Assembly: GCA_949752735.1 (NCBI GenBank)
Contig: OX457037.1
Location: forward strand, 1,960,733-2,024,732
Source: Lumbricus terrestris
Taxonomy: Eukaryota; Annelida; Clitellata; Crassiclitellata; Lumbricidae
Direction of reading: 5' to 3'
DNA: 64,000 nucleotides
The stretch's first letter is position 1. Every line of letters starts with the position of its first letter. A program made the translations under genes and the position numbers. The notes beneath the pieces are model-generated. The model had not been told where the DNA came from and searched no databases. It was given only the letters and a program-made list of their open reading frames with translations. Below are positions 53,905 through 64,000 of the stretch, one piece after another.

Positions 53905-54030
53905 TCTGGCGAGTGAGATGAAACCTAAACTGAATGAAGTAAGGATCTAGCTGTGCTACATAAAACTCACTCATGCGTTTCGTTAGTAGGCCTAGTCTAC
54001 TCTGAATATCAGCGAGTGTACATAACAAGG
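53905..54030. repeat. Dispersed block upstream of the Ig gene
   Basis: Shares about 130 bp with 5,335-5,465. It ends about 90 bp before the signal-peptide exon, so it may include promoter or 5' UTR sequence. Confidence 0.55.
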
Positions 54031-54122
54031 AAGTAAACTGCATTACCTTGATGCTGATGAACATTTCTTTGGATTGCAGAGCTTCCTAAATTAAATTAAC
54101 GTTAATATCCAAAACCCCAAAA

Positions 54123-57100
54123 ATGGAAATGATTATAATTATCGGCCTTTATTTTCATTTAACAATACCAGGTAAGACTCACGCGATATTTTTTAATATA
54201 GTAGGCGTAATAAAAGTAAATTGTTGAAATAGGTGGCTTGTGGCAACTATAATTATTTGGTTTACTTGCTGTGCACAACCTTCGAGTGAAGGCCTACAGT
54301 TTGCGTGAAATGACCCACATTGGCTAGTAGGACTACCTCATTCATAGTGTGCACAAGACCAGTAAAAACGCCTCAGTGATTGAGAATACAGATTCATATT
54401 AGCCAGCCAGGGCTTATTCGGAAACTTTAATGAGGTGCTAGCAGGTTTAAACAAATTGGGGCCTCACGCTCATTCAAATCATAAAGCAGCTGTGATAGTT
54501 CTCAACAGAGCCCTGCGCCGACATGAGAGTGTCGGCGGCGGCGCGCCGGTCATTTTTGGTCGGCGGCGGCGGCGCGCCGACAAACAAAAATCGGCGGCGG
54601 CGGCACCCTCAAAATGTCGGCGGCGGCGGCGCAACGCGGCGTCCTGGAGTTACTGCTTCAGCGTCGCATACATATTTTGATTGTTGTTACACAAGAACCC
54701 TATATTATCAAGATAAGCGTGTTCAGACATTATTTTGGGCAATTATCTTGTCTTTAGTCAATATTGATAAGAAAAATTATTCCCTGAATTAACGTTCAAT
54801 TACAAAATTCTGCAAAGGTTTGATTAAGAAAAAACATGAAAACTTTTCAAATTCAGGCACCCACTTTATAAACGTAACTTCTAATAACACAGGACTGTTT
54901 GCGCAGTGGCGGCGCTACCGGCCTATTTTACTCTTGACCTGCCTTATGACCCGTCAAAAATTCTAGAGGCCCATTTTCTTGACGCGACTGGCTGAAACTG
55001 CATATCTGCATGCATGCAAACATGCATACACACATACATGCATACTTACATACATAGATTATATGCATACATGCATGCATGCATGCATACATACATACAA
55101 ACATACATACATACGTACGTACGTTTGTGTTTGCGTAGAAATATTTTTTCTGCCACATAGCCTAGTGGGAGTTATCATGCAATCTTATCAACAGGTGAGG
55201 GTGCTTGCAGTTTTTAAATTTTCTTTTGTCAAAGTACACTGAGTACTCAGTGAGTAGTAAACTTGATCACAATTCACCACCTTTTTGATTTATCGGCCAA
55301 CAATCCGAACGACTTCCACGCGAGACTCTTAGCATCTTCTGTAAATACAATTGCTATGTACAAGTCTTTCGATCTAGGCAGGCCAAGTCACCCTAAGTTA
55401 GGGCCTACACTTGTTTTGTGCAGGAAATGTTTTTATCTTTCTAATTTGATCCCATTTGTGAGACGTTGCTCAAATTGTTGACAAAATAGGATCTATTGTC
55501 CAATTGCCTAACATTACTCCACTGTGCATATAAACAAGCCTATTAATGTTCGAAAGCTTAATTAATCACCAATTTTACATAAGTCACGTACAGCGTAGGA
55601 GTGTCATACTGGTGAGAAAAATAGGAATTAGGTAGTAACTGGCCGGCAATGGAGAATCACAAGCCTGTAAACACGACCAATCGCCTACATAAAATTGCAG
55701 AGCGCCACCTCTTTGCAACGTATTAGTAACGGGTATCCTAATACTAGAGGGCAGACGGTTCTGTTCCATACTAGCGGACTATCAGGCAGGAGCGCACACA
55801 CGGCATAGCATTCACTTAGGCATACCTGGAGTTCTTTTTACCTTTGTTGTTGCCATAATTCAAATCAAATCACAAAATCTTCAATCTAAACGCTAACAAG
55901 CGCACTGTTCGAAAAGTCCAAACGAATAGGTAGCATAATAGGTTTCATAGCATTGATGCAAAACCGGTGTGGCCAGGAAAAATCGAAGTGTATAGTACTA
56001 AGAGTAAGATTCTATTTGCATTGACGCAGCAATTTTTTCGCGAGATCATGCAAGAGATGAAAAATGCAACGAAAAGAAATAACCGAATCCACGTGGCATC
56101 GGCGGCGCGCCGACAAATTTTCGGCGGCGGCGGCGTCGGCGCGCCGACTCAAAAAATTCGGCGGCGGCGGCGCCCACAAAGTGTCGGCGGCGGCGGCGCG
56201 GCGCGGCCGGCGCAGGGCTCTGCTCTGGTTCTCAACCGATCAATTCTCTATTGAAAACCGTTTACATTTGCACTTACTCGAACCTAGCAGCTGCTCTACA
56301 TTTTCTCTCTAGTCTCTCCACCAGCTAGATTCGGGACGTCACCGGGTATCGATCCCTGACAAGACACAGCACCTCGTGAATAAGTTGGTTCCCCGCACTT
56401 AGATTTTTAGACTGCGCTATAGATTACGTTTCACGATTGTGGCTTGTGAGTAGGCCTAGCATTAAATGGGTAAAAACCAGGAAAGTACTGACAGGTACTG
56501 GAGGGTAAGGGAAGGACGGGTTTCGGTTAAAATAGTGTGATAGCATTAATAGATATCACATTATTGTATCACACTAATAGCACTCCCACATAACGATGAA
56601 TGCCTTTATCTGTGTAGGCCTATCTTCCAGGCTTTGAAGCATTGCTCTCAAACTGACTGGTTTCAAATGGGCTAAAGCTTTTTCTTGAAATCTAGTCATA
56701 TTTCACTGATTACATTTTAACGGATAAGCTTATTGTAAATGTCCGTCTATTAATTAAAACATCTAACGTGTTTTCTTACACATATTCACGTTATGCACAA
56801 TCGATATTGTGGCAAGTTGGCAACTCAATATAATAATTATATATATATATATGTTTTTTCTGTGACTGGCATTAGCTTATACCTATTTTTGATCTCAATC
56901 GATATATGCCAAGGAGTCAAACAGTAAAGTTTCTCCTGTTCTATTCAGTATCAATTCAAAATACCATCTTAATAGCCTAATGCTAAGGAACTATTTAGGG
57001 CATTATTTGATTTCATTGTATAGAACAAGATGTCATTTAATTAAATTATGTCAACGAATTCGAGTTAATAAAGAATTCACAAACTGCCGATGCTATGCAA

Positions 57101-58706
57101 ATTCAAATATTAATATGCATGTTGCTTTTATTTTTGTTTAGGTTCAAATGGTGCTATTACGATATCTCCAAGCAACAGAGCTGTTCTTAATGGAGCTAAT
57201 AACATCACTATGTCGTGTGCATCCAGCGTAAGATTTCAGGCAATAAGCTGGAACTATGTACCAGTTGGAGGATCATCTGAGGTGTATATTGCAACTGGAT
57301 CAAGTGTTGATGATTCACAAGATCCGTTTTATGCAATTCAGCCATCGGGATCTCAGCAAAGCAACTTAATCATCCTCAGCGCCACGATGGCAAGAGCTGG
57401 AACATATTTTTGTCTTGATAACGATGGTCAACGAGCATATGCTCAGTTGATAATTATCAGTAAGTTATCAGTTCATGCACTACAAACCAAAGTCCACGTA
57501 CTTTGAGCTATTGGTTCTATATAATTTATCTTCTCCATTTTCGTTGCAGAGAGATCTAGTTGACTTTGTTTCAAATATATCGGCCATTGGCCTTTCGCAT
57601 GATGTCTCATTTGTATTTTGCTGCCCTTCCTAGCAAATAAGATTCGAACAATGTAGCCTACTATTTTGCAATATGACAGAATTGTTATCTTATGTAAAAT
57701 TATTCAGCGGCGTTATAGCGAATTGTGTACTTTAGTTTTCTTAGGTTTCACCCTTTCCTGTCTACAAACAGTCAATTTATTCATTTATGAGATTGTGTTT
57801 TTAACGACCTGTCTTTGTTCAAGGCTCAATCGCATTTAGACCCAAAAGAGTTTAGTTGAGATTTTCAGTAATATTGTGCATGACGCAATTTGATTTTGTA
57901 ACTTTTGAGAAATTTGCTGTATTATAGGCCTACAGATATTGCGACTTTGAATGTCATTAGATAATTCATTCATTGATTTCGAAAATTTATATTGCGCCTC
58001 TTTTAAAAGCCTACTTAGTGGTGCTCCCAGGCCAGACATGGCTGAGAATATAGGTCTTGAGCAAATGGCAGCAAGCAGCAAATTATTCCGAGAAGGCTCG
58101 ACGCGGTCCAGTAGAAGAGCGGATTCGAGGGACCAGCAGCTCCCTATTGGCCGAAGAGCGTAAAGCTCGACAGGAGGCTAATGAAAAGTCTACTTTTTAA
58201 AATGTATTTAGATTTTATCTTATTATTACTTTAACATCTTGGCACCTTCAGTTGTTTTTTTCTGCCCCAATTCCCCAGTGTTCGTTTATCTCGGCAATTT
58301 CTCCAGTTGCATTATTTGTTGTAAGATGCTATTTGTGCAGGCTCCGACCCAGTGTGCAGTATGACGCCAAATGCTACGACAGACCTACTATACAACCAGA
58401 CAGTGCAGATGTCTTGCAGCATCAGTTACACAACCAATACTTCCTATGTGACGGTGGATATGATTTGGTCAAAGGACGGTTCAGCCGCAGTTGTCACCAG
58501 ATCTATTCAGACTAGCACATCTGCTGCTCTGACTACAGCCATATCCACAATCACTCCTGTAACACCTGGAAACTTTACACCTTTCCCGATTTACAGATGT
58601 AATATGTCATTCAGGATTACTGGCAATCCACCAACTGGATCAGCAAGCAATGCACCTGGCTATTCAAAGTTAACACAGTTGTTCAGTTCACCGATCAACG
58701 TCATCT
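54123..58706 (+). CDS. Immunoglobulin-domain secreted or surface protein (three exons seen; 3' end not found)
   Basis: Exon 1 (54,123-54,171) encodes MEMIIIIGLYFHLTIP, a signal peptide, with donor G/GTAAGA. Exon 2 (57,142-57,459; acceptor TTTTTGTTTAG, donor A/GTAAGT) encodes an Ig V-like domain: Cys in MSCAS, Trp in ISWNY, then LIILSATMARAGTYFCLD. Exon 3 (58,341-58,706; acceptor TTTGTGCAG, donor T/GTAAGT) encodes a second Ig domain: VQMSCSIS, VDMIWSKDG, IYRCNMSF. All introns are phase 1, and exons 2 and 3 are multiples of three (318 and 366 bp), the classic modular Ig layout. No transmembrane or terminal exon is certain; one weak candidate starts at 59,110 (FIVTSGCGSLPYLH). Such proteins act in adhesion or immune recognition; the ligand is unknown. 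Introns hold GC-rich repeats and a tetranucleotide run. Confidence 0.82.
54506..54645. repeat. CGG-rich interspersed repeat, copy 1 (in Ig intron 1)
   Basis: Blocks of (CGG)n alternate with palindromic GGCGCGCC. The repeat begins CAGAGCCCTGCGCC. It is the same orientation and layout as 56,096-56,224. Confidence 0.8.
54980..55130. repeat. CATA/CATG tetranucleotide microsatellite
   Basis: Runs of CATA, CATG and GTAC between about 55,008 and 55,122, with short open frames on both strands that are artefacts. Confidence 0.95.
55135..56090. other. Ig gene intron 1, no further feature
   Basis: AT-rich intronic sequence between the two GC-rich repeats. Small frames carry no domain. Confidence 0.5.
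56096..56224. repeat. CGG-rich interspersed repeat, copy 2 (in Ig intron 1)
   Basis: Same GC-rich family. It ends GGCGCAGGGCTCTG, the inverse of the start of copy 1, so the full element probably has inverted CAGAGCCCTGCGCC ends. Each copy shows only one clear end. Confidence 0.8.
56225..57141. other. Ig gene intron 1, 3' part
   Basis: AT-rich with a short (AT)n run at about 56,838. Nothing else is seen up to the exon 2 acceptor. Confidence 0.5.
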
Positions 58707-59500
58707 GTAAGTAACTGGATATTTTCACTTGTTCACCCATAATTTACAGGTGTAAAAGAACATTTCGAATTAGTGACTATCCCCAAATGAATAATCTCTC
58801 AATAACCTGCGGAGCATAAGTCCACATCTCTGAGCAGTTCACGTCTTCTTGTTCGTATAAACTACAATAATATGTAACGTTTGAATCATGATTTTGGTGC
58901 TTTAGGAATTCCATACACTGGAGTGCAGGGTAGCCCATAGGATTTTCCATGCCATTTAATATACCATGGTCGGTAAAGGGTTAACCAGATTTATGAAGGA
59001 AGCAAGAGATTAAGAGGCACTGACTATTTGCGATACAATAATTATAAGGTCAATGCTGTACGTGCTGCAGATAAATCAGCATTACCAAAAAATGTTACGT
59101 TGTTTCAGTTATCGTGACTAGCGGCTGCGGCTCTCTACCGTACCTTCATCTAACATCTGTAATTCTCTTAGCTCTTGAAAGAAACCCTTGCAATAAAAGT
59201 GACTGGAAAATTAAGATGTTATGCGTGATTGATAGATTTCATTGCAAGTAATCTACAGAAAATGGTCACTGACAGAACATTATAAGAAAGTTCTTGATGA
59301 TCCACGTTCCGATAGGATAATATGTCTTTCTAAGAGGACCCACCATGAAACCACCATGCCATGATTTTTTTAATTTTCTTTGCATTTCCCTGCTTCATTG
59401 CCACTTAGATTGAAGGGAAAAAAGTTTCAAGCACACAGTTTATTGTTTACTATGAAAATTTTTATGTCCAAACAATTAGCACAATGGGCCTTAAATATTA
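58707..59500. other. Ig gene intron or 3' flank
   Basis: The intron after exon 3 begins at 58,707 (GTAAGTAAC). A possible phase-1 exon starts at 59,110 after TTGTTTCAG and reads 47 codons to a stop, but its composition is not clearly transmembrane. No other feature is seen. Confidence 0.4.
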
Positions 59501-59501
59501 T

Positions 59502-59712
59502 TGTCCAATTATTTGGACATGGTCGTCATGTGCAATGTTTTGGACATTGGGTAAGAAACATATATGTCCAATTATTTGGACATGGTCGTCATGTGCAATG
59601 TTTTGGACATTGGGTAAGAAACATATATGTCCAATTATTTGGACATGGTCGTCATGTGCAATGTTTTGGACATTGGGTAAGAAACACATATGTCCAATTG
59701 TTTTGACATATG
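59502..59712. repeat. 63-bp tandem repeat, three copies plus a partial
   Basis: Units start at 59,502, 59,565, 59,628 and 59,691 and are nearly identical. Each starts with TGTCCAATTATTTGGACA, a near-palindrome, followed by TGG. A similar motif in inverse orientation (CCATGTCCAAGTACTTGGAC) lies at 63,837-63,856, beyond the other side of the piggyBac gene. Confidence 0.92.
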
Positions 59713-60023
59713 TAAACTGTAGGCCTTTCCCAGCATATCTGACAAATAATGCAGCCGTAAAAGAAATTGCATAGTAATTGCACAATTATTGTTTTATTGT
59801 ACGCACAAATCTGCAACAAAAGCAAATGTCTCACTGCTGAATAATTGCATGTGTGGTGTCGGTAAAACAAATCCAAAATGACATTCTGGGATAAAATTTA
59901 ATTTGAACTGTATCATAGACTCCACCCACATTCTTGATAAGGTCTATTTATATAACCATGTGCAAGCTGGAGTAACTTTAAAACTAAGTAAACAGTATTT
60001 CCACATGATCAGATGAGTAAGTT

Positions 60024-63014
60024 TTATTTCTTATGAAATTGAGCGAAACAGTTCCTGCTTCCAGTGAGACACAAGAACATGTCACAGGTCTTGCATCGAA
60101 TCATAGTTTTGTATTTGCAGGCGAGATTTCTACAGCGCATTGCTGATTTCACCTGTGCAACTTCTGGCATGTGTTTGGCCGCAGATACTCTATGATGAGC
60201 CGATGGAACTGGAGTAAAGCGCCCCTTGGTAACTGGCATGGTTTCGTCACCGCTGTTATTGGCATCACCTTGTTCTCCATCACTTAGAAATTTCTCCGCA
60301 AGATCCAAACGAAAGTCCACAAACTTCAATATGTCCTTTTTGGAATAACGTAACCGAGCTTTGTCCTGACGATACAAAATCCACGAATTGGCCACTGCCA
60401 AATCAAAGAAGTGCATGAAGCACCTTACCGTCCATTTCTTTGTTCTTGCAGAGATTCGATAGTAGCTGATCATGCGGTCCATCAAATCCACGCCTCCCAT
60501 ATTTGCATTGTACTGATTCACAATGTCTGGTCTCGTAACTGAAATGTATTTCTTTTGTTTCCTATCCCAACGCCGACAGGTGTCTTGTGGCTGAGTGGAA
60601 TGACAAGACGAACCTAATGTTATACATTTGTTGTCGAACCATTTCACGATGCAGAATTTCTCATCTTGTCTCACAGCTAACTGTGACGCACCTCTTCCTC
60701 GCTTACTCAGTTCCTTTTCGTTCAGCATATGCAATGCCTCCTTAGGTACACGGTTCTTCATCATTGTTCCTGTTAAATAAATCTCTTTTGACAACATATA
60801 TTCAATTATGGGAATGCCAGTGAAGAAGCGATCGCAGTAGAGTTTAGTTCCCTTAGGTAATGTTTCAGACAGATGTGCAATGACCAATGCACCAAGACCC
60901 AGTTTGGGTTCAGCTGCAACTGGGTGAAATGATGTAATTCCTTGGTAAAGTACAAAATCATGAACTAAGCCTTCTTTATTTGCTAAAACAAAGTTCTTGA
61001 TTCCAACTGGATTTGGCTTGGAAGGAATATACTGCCTAAAGGGACATGCTCCAGTGAACGGTATCATTTGTTCGTCGATCTATACCCTGTTTCCCCTTTG
61101 TTGCTGAAGGCAGCCTTGCCGAACACGTTCTACAACTGGTTGAATCTTCCAGAAGCGATTATCTTTCGTTTCAGCAACAGAGACATGTGCATCAATCACT
61201 ACCTTCAGAAATGATCGAATTCTGAAGAAGCGATTTCTACCCATGGCTTCCGAGAGTCTTGGAACTCGAAGGCTCTTATTCCAATACATACGCACGGAAG
61301 GATAACGAAGGCACGACATCATCAGATTCATACCAAAGAAAGTCATCATCTCTGCAGGCGTCGTATCCAAACTCTGCCCAGTTAGGAGCGTACAATTCAC
61401 ATTGGTTGCACGTGAAAATTGTTCAAATAAATCCTGATCAAAGTACTCTTGAAAGTAATCACTAGGATTCCAGTCCACCCGCTTATCTGTCGTGTCATCA
61501 TGCTGTTGCAAAGTAACAAGGTTTGGTTCAAATTTATCTCGCAATTTCCACCTAAGCGGTCTAACATTCTTCTTTATCGGTATATCATCATTAACTGAAG
61601 CATTTTCTGAATTAGAAGTACTCTGAGAATCAGAATCACTCATCCTCTTTTCCAACATGTAAGTGTCATCATCACAATCAGATAAAGATAAGTCCGATAA
61701 TTCTGATTCATTACCTTCAGTTATTGGGCTCATCATTCTTCGTTTATTGCGTCGCTCTTGCATAGCCACCATGAATGGAGAAGCATTCCAAGGATCCACA
61801 ACCTTTCTTTTCTTTCCGGGAACTTTTGATGACACTCCCGCATTTATTGTCGACACAGATTCAGCAGGTCCTGTTGATACTGATAATAAGGTAAGTGTGT
61901 CAGATGGCATTGAAACAGAAACATGCGGTGAAGCTGGCGTTGACAAAGAACCTTCCTCAGCTGTTTCCGACACCGGTGGGAGTGCTGGCGTTGAGGCAGT
62001 TGACCTTTGAACTTTCTTATCCTTCATTTTTCCTTTAATTGACCTTTTAAATTTCTTCCCTTTCATTTTTCCTTCAGTTGGTGATGACGTGTCTTCGGCA
62101 GGTACATCGGACAGCGGCTGTGGACGAGACGCAGCTTCTGTTTCTGTTTCAGGTGTTGTTGTATCTTCGGCAGCTACATCGGACAGCGGCTGTGGACGAG
62201 ACGCAGCTTCTGTTTCTGTTTCAGGTGTTGTTGATGTTGCGGCTTCGGCAGGTACATCGGACAGCGGCTGTGGATGAGACACAGCTTCTGTTTCTGTTTC
62301 AGGTGTTGTTGATGTGTCTTCGGCAGCTACATCGGACAGCGGCTGTGGACGAGACGCAGCTTCTGTTTCAGGTGTTGTTGATGTTGTGTCTTCGGCAGCT
62401 ACATCGGACAGCGGCTGTGGACGAGACGCAGCTTCTGTTTCAGGTGTTGTTGATGTTGTGTCTTCGGCAGGTACATCGGACAGCGGCTGTGGACGAGACG
62501 CAGCTTCTGTTTCAGGTGTTGTTGATGTTGTGTCTGCGGCAGGTACATCGGACAGCGGCTGTGGATGAGACACAGCTTCTGTTTCTGTTTCAGGTGTTGT
62601 TGATGTGTCTTCGGCAGCTACATCGGACAGCGGCTGTGGACGAGACGCAGCTTCTGTTTCAGGTGTTGTTGATGTTGTGTCTCCGGCAGGTACATCGGAC
62701 AGCGGCTGTGGATGAGACACAGCTTCTGTTTCTGTTTCAGGTGTTGTTGATGTGTCTTCGGCAGCTACATCGGACAGCGGCTGTGGACGAGACGCAGCTT
62801 CTGTTTCAGGTGTTGTTGATGTTGTGTCTTCGGCAGGTACATCGGACAGCGGCTGTGGATGAGACACAGCTTCTGTTTCTGTTTCAGGTGTTGTTGATGT
62901 GTCTTCGGCAGCTACATCGGACAGCGGCTGTGTACGAGACGCAGCTTCTGTTTCAGGTGTTGTTGATGTTGTGTCTTCGTCAGGTACATCGGACAGCGGC
63001 TGTGGATGAGACAC
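60024..63014 (-). pseudogene. piggyBac-type transposase with one in-frame stop
   Basis: Minus strand, one frame broken only by TAG at 61,080-61,082. Upstream of the stop: about 310 residues of PQPLSDV repeats, basic and acidic linkers, then the start of the DDE_Tnp_1_7 domain (VDWNPSDYFQEYFDQDLFEQ). Right after the stop comes IDEQMIPF with the first catalytic Asp, then LYCDRFFTGIP with the second, and MGGVDLMDRMISYY with the last two. The Cys-rich C-terminal finger (CRNLACKYK...CKTCDMFLC) follows. By comparison with piggyBac D268, D346, D447 and D450, all are kept. The frame is open upstream to about 63,186, where TTTAATTGTAG could be a splice acceptor, so the true start may be in an earlier exon. 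AATAAA overlaps the stop codon at 60,024. Confidence 0.88.
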
Positions 63015-63110
63015 AGCTTCTGTTTCTGTTTCAGGTGTTGTTGATGTGTCTTCGGCAGCTACATCGGACAGCGGCTGTGGACGAGACGCAGCTTCTCTGC
63101 TCTTTTTGCC
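62085..63110 (-). repeat. Coding minisatellite in the transposase N-terminus
   Basis: About 14 tandem units of 72-81 bp encode SRPQPLSDVAAEDT(T)STTPETE(TE)A with alternating S(R/H)P and V(A/P)A versions. Unit lengths are multiples of three, so the transposase frame is kept. An opposite-strand frame (62,078-63,121) is open for the same reason and is not a gene. Confidence 0.92.
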
Positions 63111-63186
63111 TATTTTTCTGATTCTTTTTTTGACTGGCGACGGATTGTCTGATGCAGCAGCTGGTGTTAACAGCTTTGCTACAATT

Positions 63187-64000
63187 AAATAATTATATTT
63201 TCATCTGTAATCCCACTGCGAGTTTATGTTAAATTTCATCGTATTTCCAGCGTTGAGTTGTAGTTGCTTTATAAATGTCATCCCATTTCGAGTTTTATTT
63301 ATTTTTATTTACATATCTCTTCATAGGCATCTAATTATACAAATTTCGTTGGCTTTTTAATTTAGATTAGGAGGTTAATCGCATATCTACATAGTACACG
63401 ATACGGCATAGTAGACGAAATGTCAGTAGACGAATGTCTATGCAAAGTGTAGGTAGACGAATTATCGGAACCTTACGACATTACATTACGGATGACCGTT
63501 GTCCAATAATTTGGTCACACCAGAAATCAAAGTTTATTTTCAAGTTTACTAAAGTGAAACGCTGTACTTAAGACATCAAACGATGCACGAATAAATATGA
63601 AGTAATATTTAGCGATTTAACATTTAAAAAATTAACTATTTCCAATAGATTCGATTATTTATTACCTGGTCGTTTTCGGTAAAAAAACCGGGTGTTCATT
63701 GCAGCCATTGTGACGCCTAGAATGGTGCATTTAGATTTCCTTTAGCGCTAGTATTTTTAAACAATCTATGTACAAGTGCATGGACCTTGGACTTAAGCTA
63801 TAACAATAATATTTCAGAAGATATGGACAAGGGAAGCCATGTCCAAGTACTTGGACGCAGGGACTCAGGAGGTTTCTATTAACCCATTAGTGCCTGATTT
63901 TTCAAATTCATCTCAAAACATGAAAACTTTGTTGCAAATGATGAGTTTGGACAATACCTAACAAAAATTCTGCACAATTTTAGCTCTTTATGCTTTAGGA
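63187..64000. other. Right-edge sequence
   Basis: Contains repeated 'gtagacga' words at about 63,410-63,460, the palindrome GTCCAAGTACTTGGAC at 63,841-63,856, and TTAACCCATTAGTGCC at 63,879, which could be the left end of another piggyBac-like element running off the window. No coding frame is seen. Confidence 0.4.

Noticed and set aside
59110..59254. Terminal exon of the Ig gene
   Set aside because: Acceptor and phase fit, but the translated 47 residues show no clear membrane segment; kept only as a candidate in the gene entry.
62078..63121. 347-codon plus-strand frame
   Set aside because: Antisense shadow of the in-frame repeat of the piggyBac transposase.
63879..64000. Left end of another piggyBac element (TTAACCCATTAG)
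   Set aside because: Only one end is visible; its partner would be outside the window. The GGGTTAA at about 58,977 has the opposite sense and does not pair with it.
1..64000. CRISPR arrays, operons or bacterial genes
   Set aside because: The regular repeats here are satellites or coding repeats without unique spacers; gene structure is eukaryotic throughout.

Overview
This is eukaryotic, repeat-rich animal DNA: AT-rich, with no operons, and with introns, splice sites, microsatellites and many nested transposons. The lineage is most likely a marine invertebrate (mollusc-like lophotrochozoan or invertebrate deuterostome). The reasons are Mab-21/cGAS-like genes with long C-terminal extensions, an immunoglobulin-domain secreted or surface gene, and a mix of hAT, DD37D mariner, Tc1, piggyBac, Helitron, CR1/L2 LINE and Ty3 elements. 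I cannot name the phylum from sequence alone. The palindromic word TAGGCCTA occurs about two dozen times, roughly 25 times more than base composition predicts, and is a host signature.

Left third (1-29.4 kb): a tandem array of cGAS-like receptor (Mab-21 domain) loci on the minus strand, in the repeating order D (downstream block) - gene - U (upstream block). U0 (1-1.5 kb) belongs to a gene just beyond the left edge. Then D1 (3.4-4.8 kb), gene 1 (7.9-10.8 kb, Mab-21 core open, C-terminal tail frameshifted) and U1 (11.06-13.1 kb), then D2 (18.0-18.8 kb) and gene 2 (19.8-28.8 kb). Gene 2 is a pseudogene with a TGG-to-TAG change and a 6.1-kb hAT-like transposon that itself carries a CR1/L2-type LINE. 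The spacers hold a second related hAT-like element, a GGT core-spacer minisatellite, a mariner-derived 252-bp palindrome, a Helitron-like element filled with a 45-bp purine minisatellite, and several hAT MITEs with exact 8-bp target duplications.

Middle (29.459-42.800 kb): one young Ty3/gypsy retrotransposon with TCAA target duplication, 1,449-bp LTRs that look identical apart from one insertion, an ORF that starts inside the LTR and crosses the primer-binding site, one long Gag-Pol frame (1,858 aa) and a long non-coding 3' tail. After it integrated, a Tc1-type non-autonomous element (39,551-41,624, TA duplication) landed in the 3' LTR; almost all of it is a 1.9-kb array of 8- and 11-bp CCAAGCTG-type repeats.

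Right third (42.8-64 kb): gene-poor sequence with LINE 3' ends, hAT and MULE-like MITEs and a nested mariner. It continues with a frameshifted NHL-like beta-propeller gene and a spliced gene (signal-peptide exon plus two Ig-domain exons, all phase-1 introns, 54.1-58.7 kb). A piggyBac-type transposase (60.0-63.0 kb) follows; one TAG codon just before the first catalytic Asp interrupts it, and its N-terminus is made of tandem repeats. Most long open frames in repeat arrays here are not genes.
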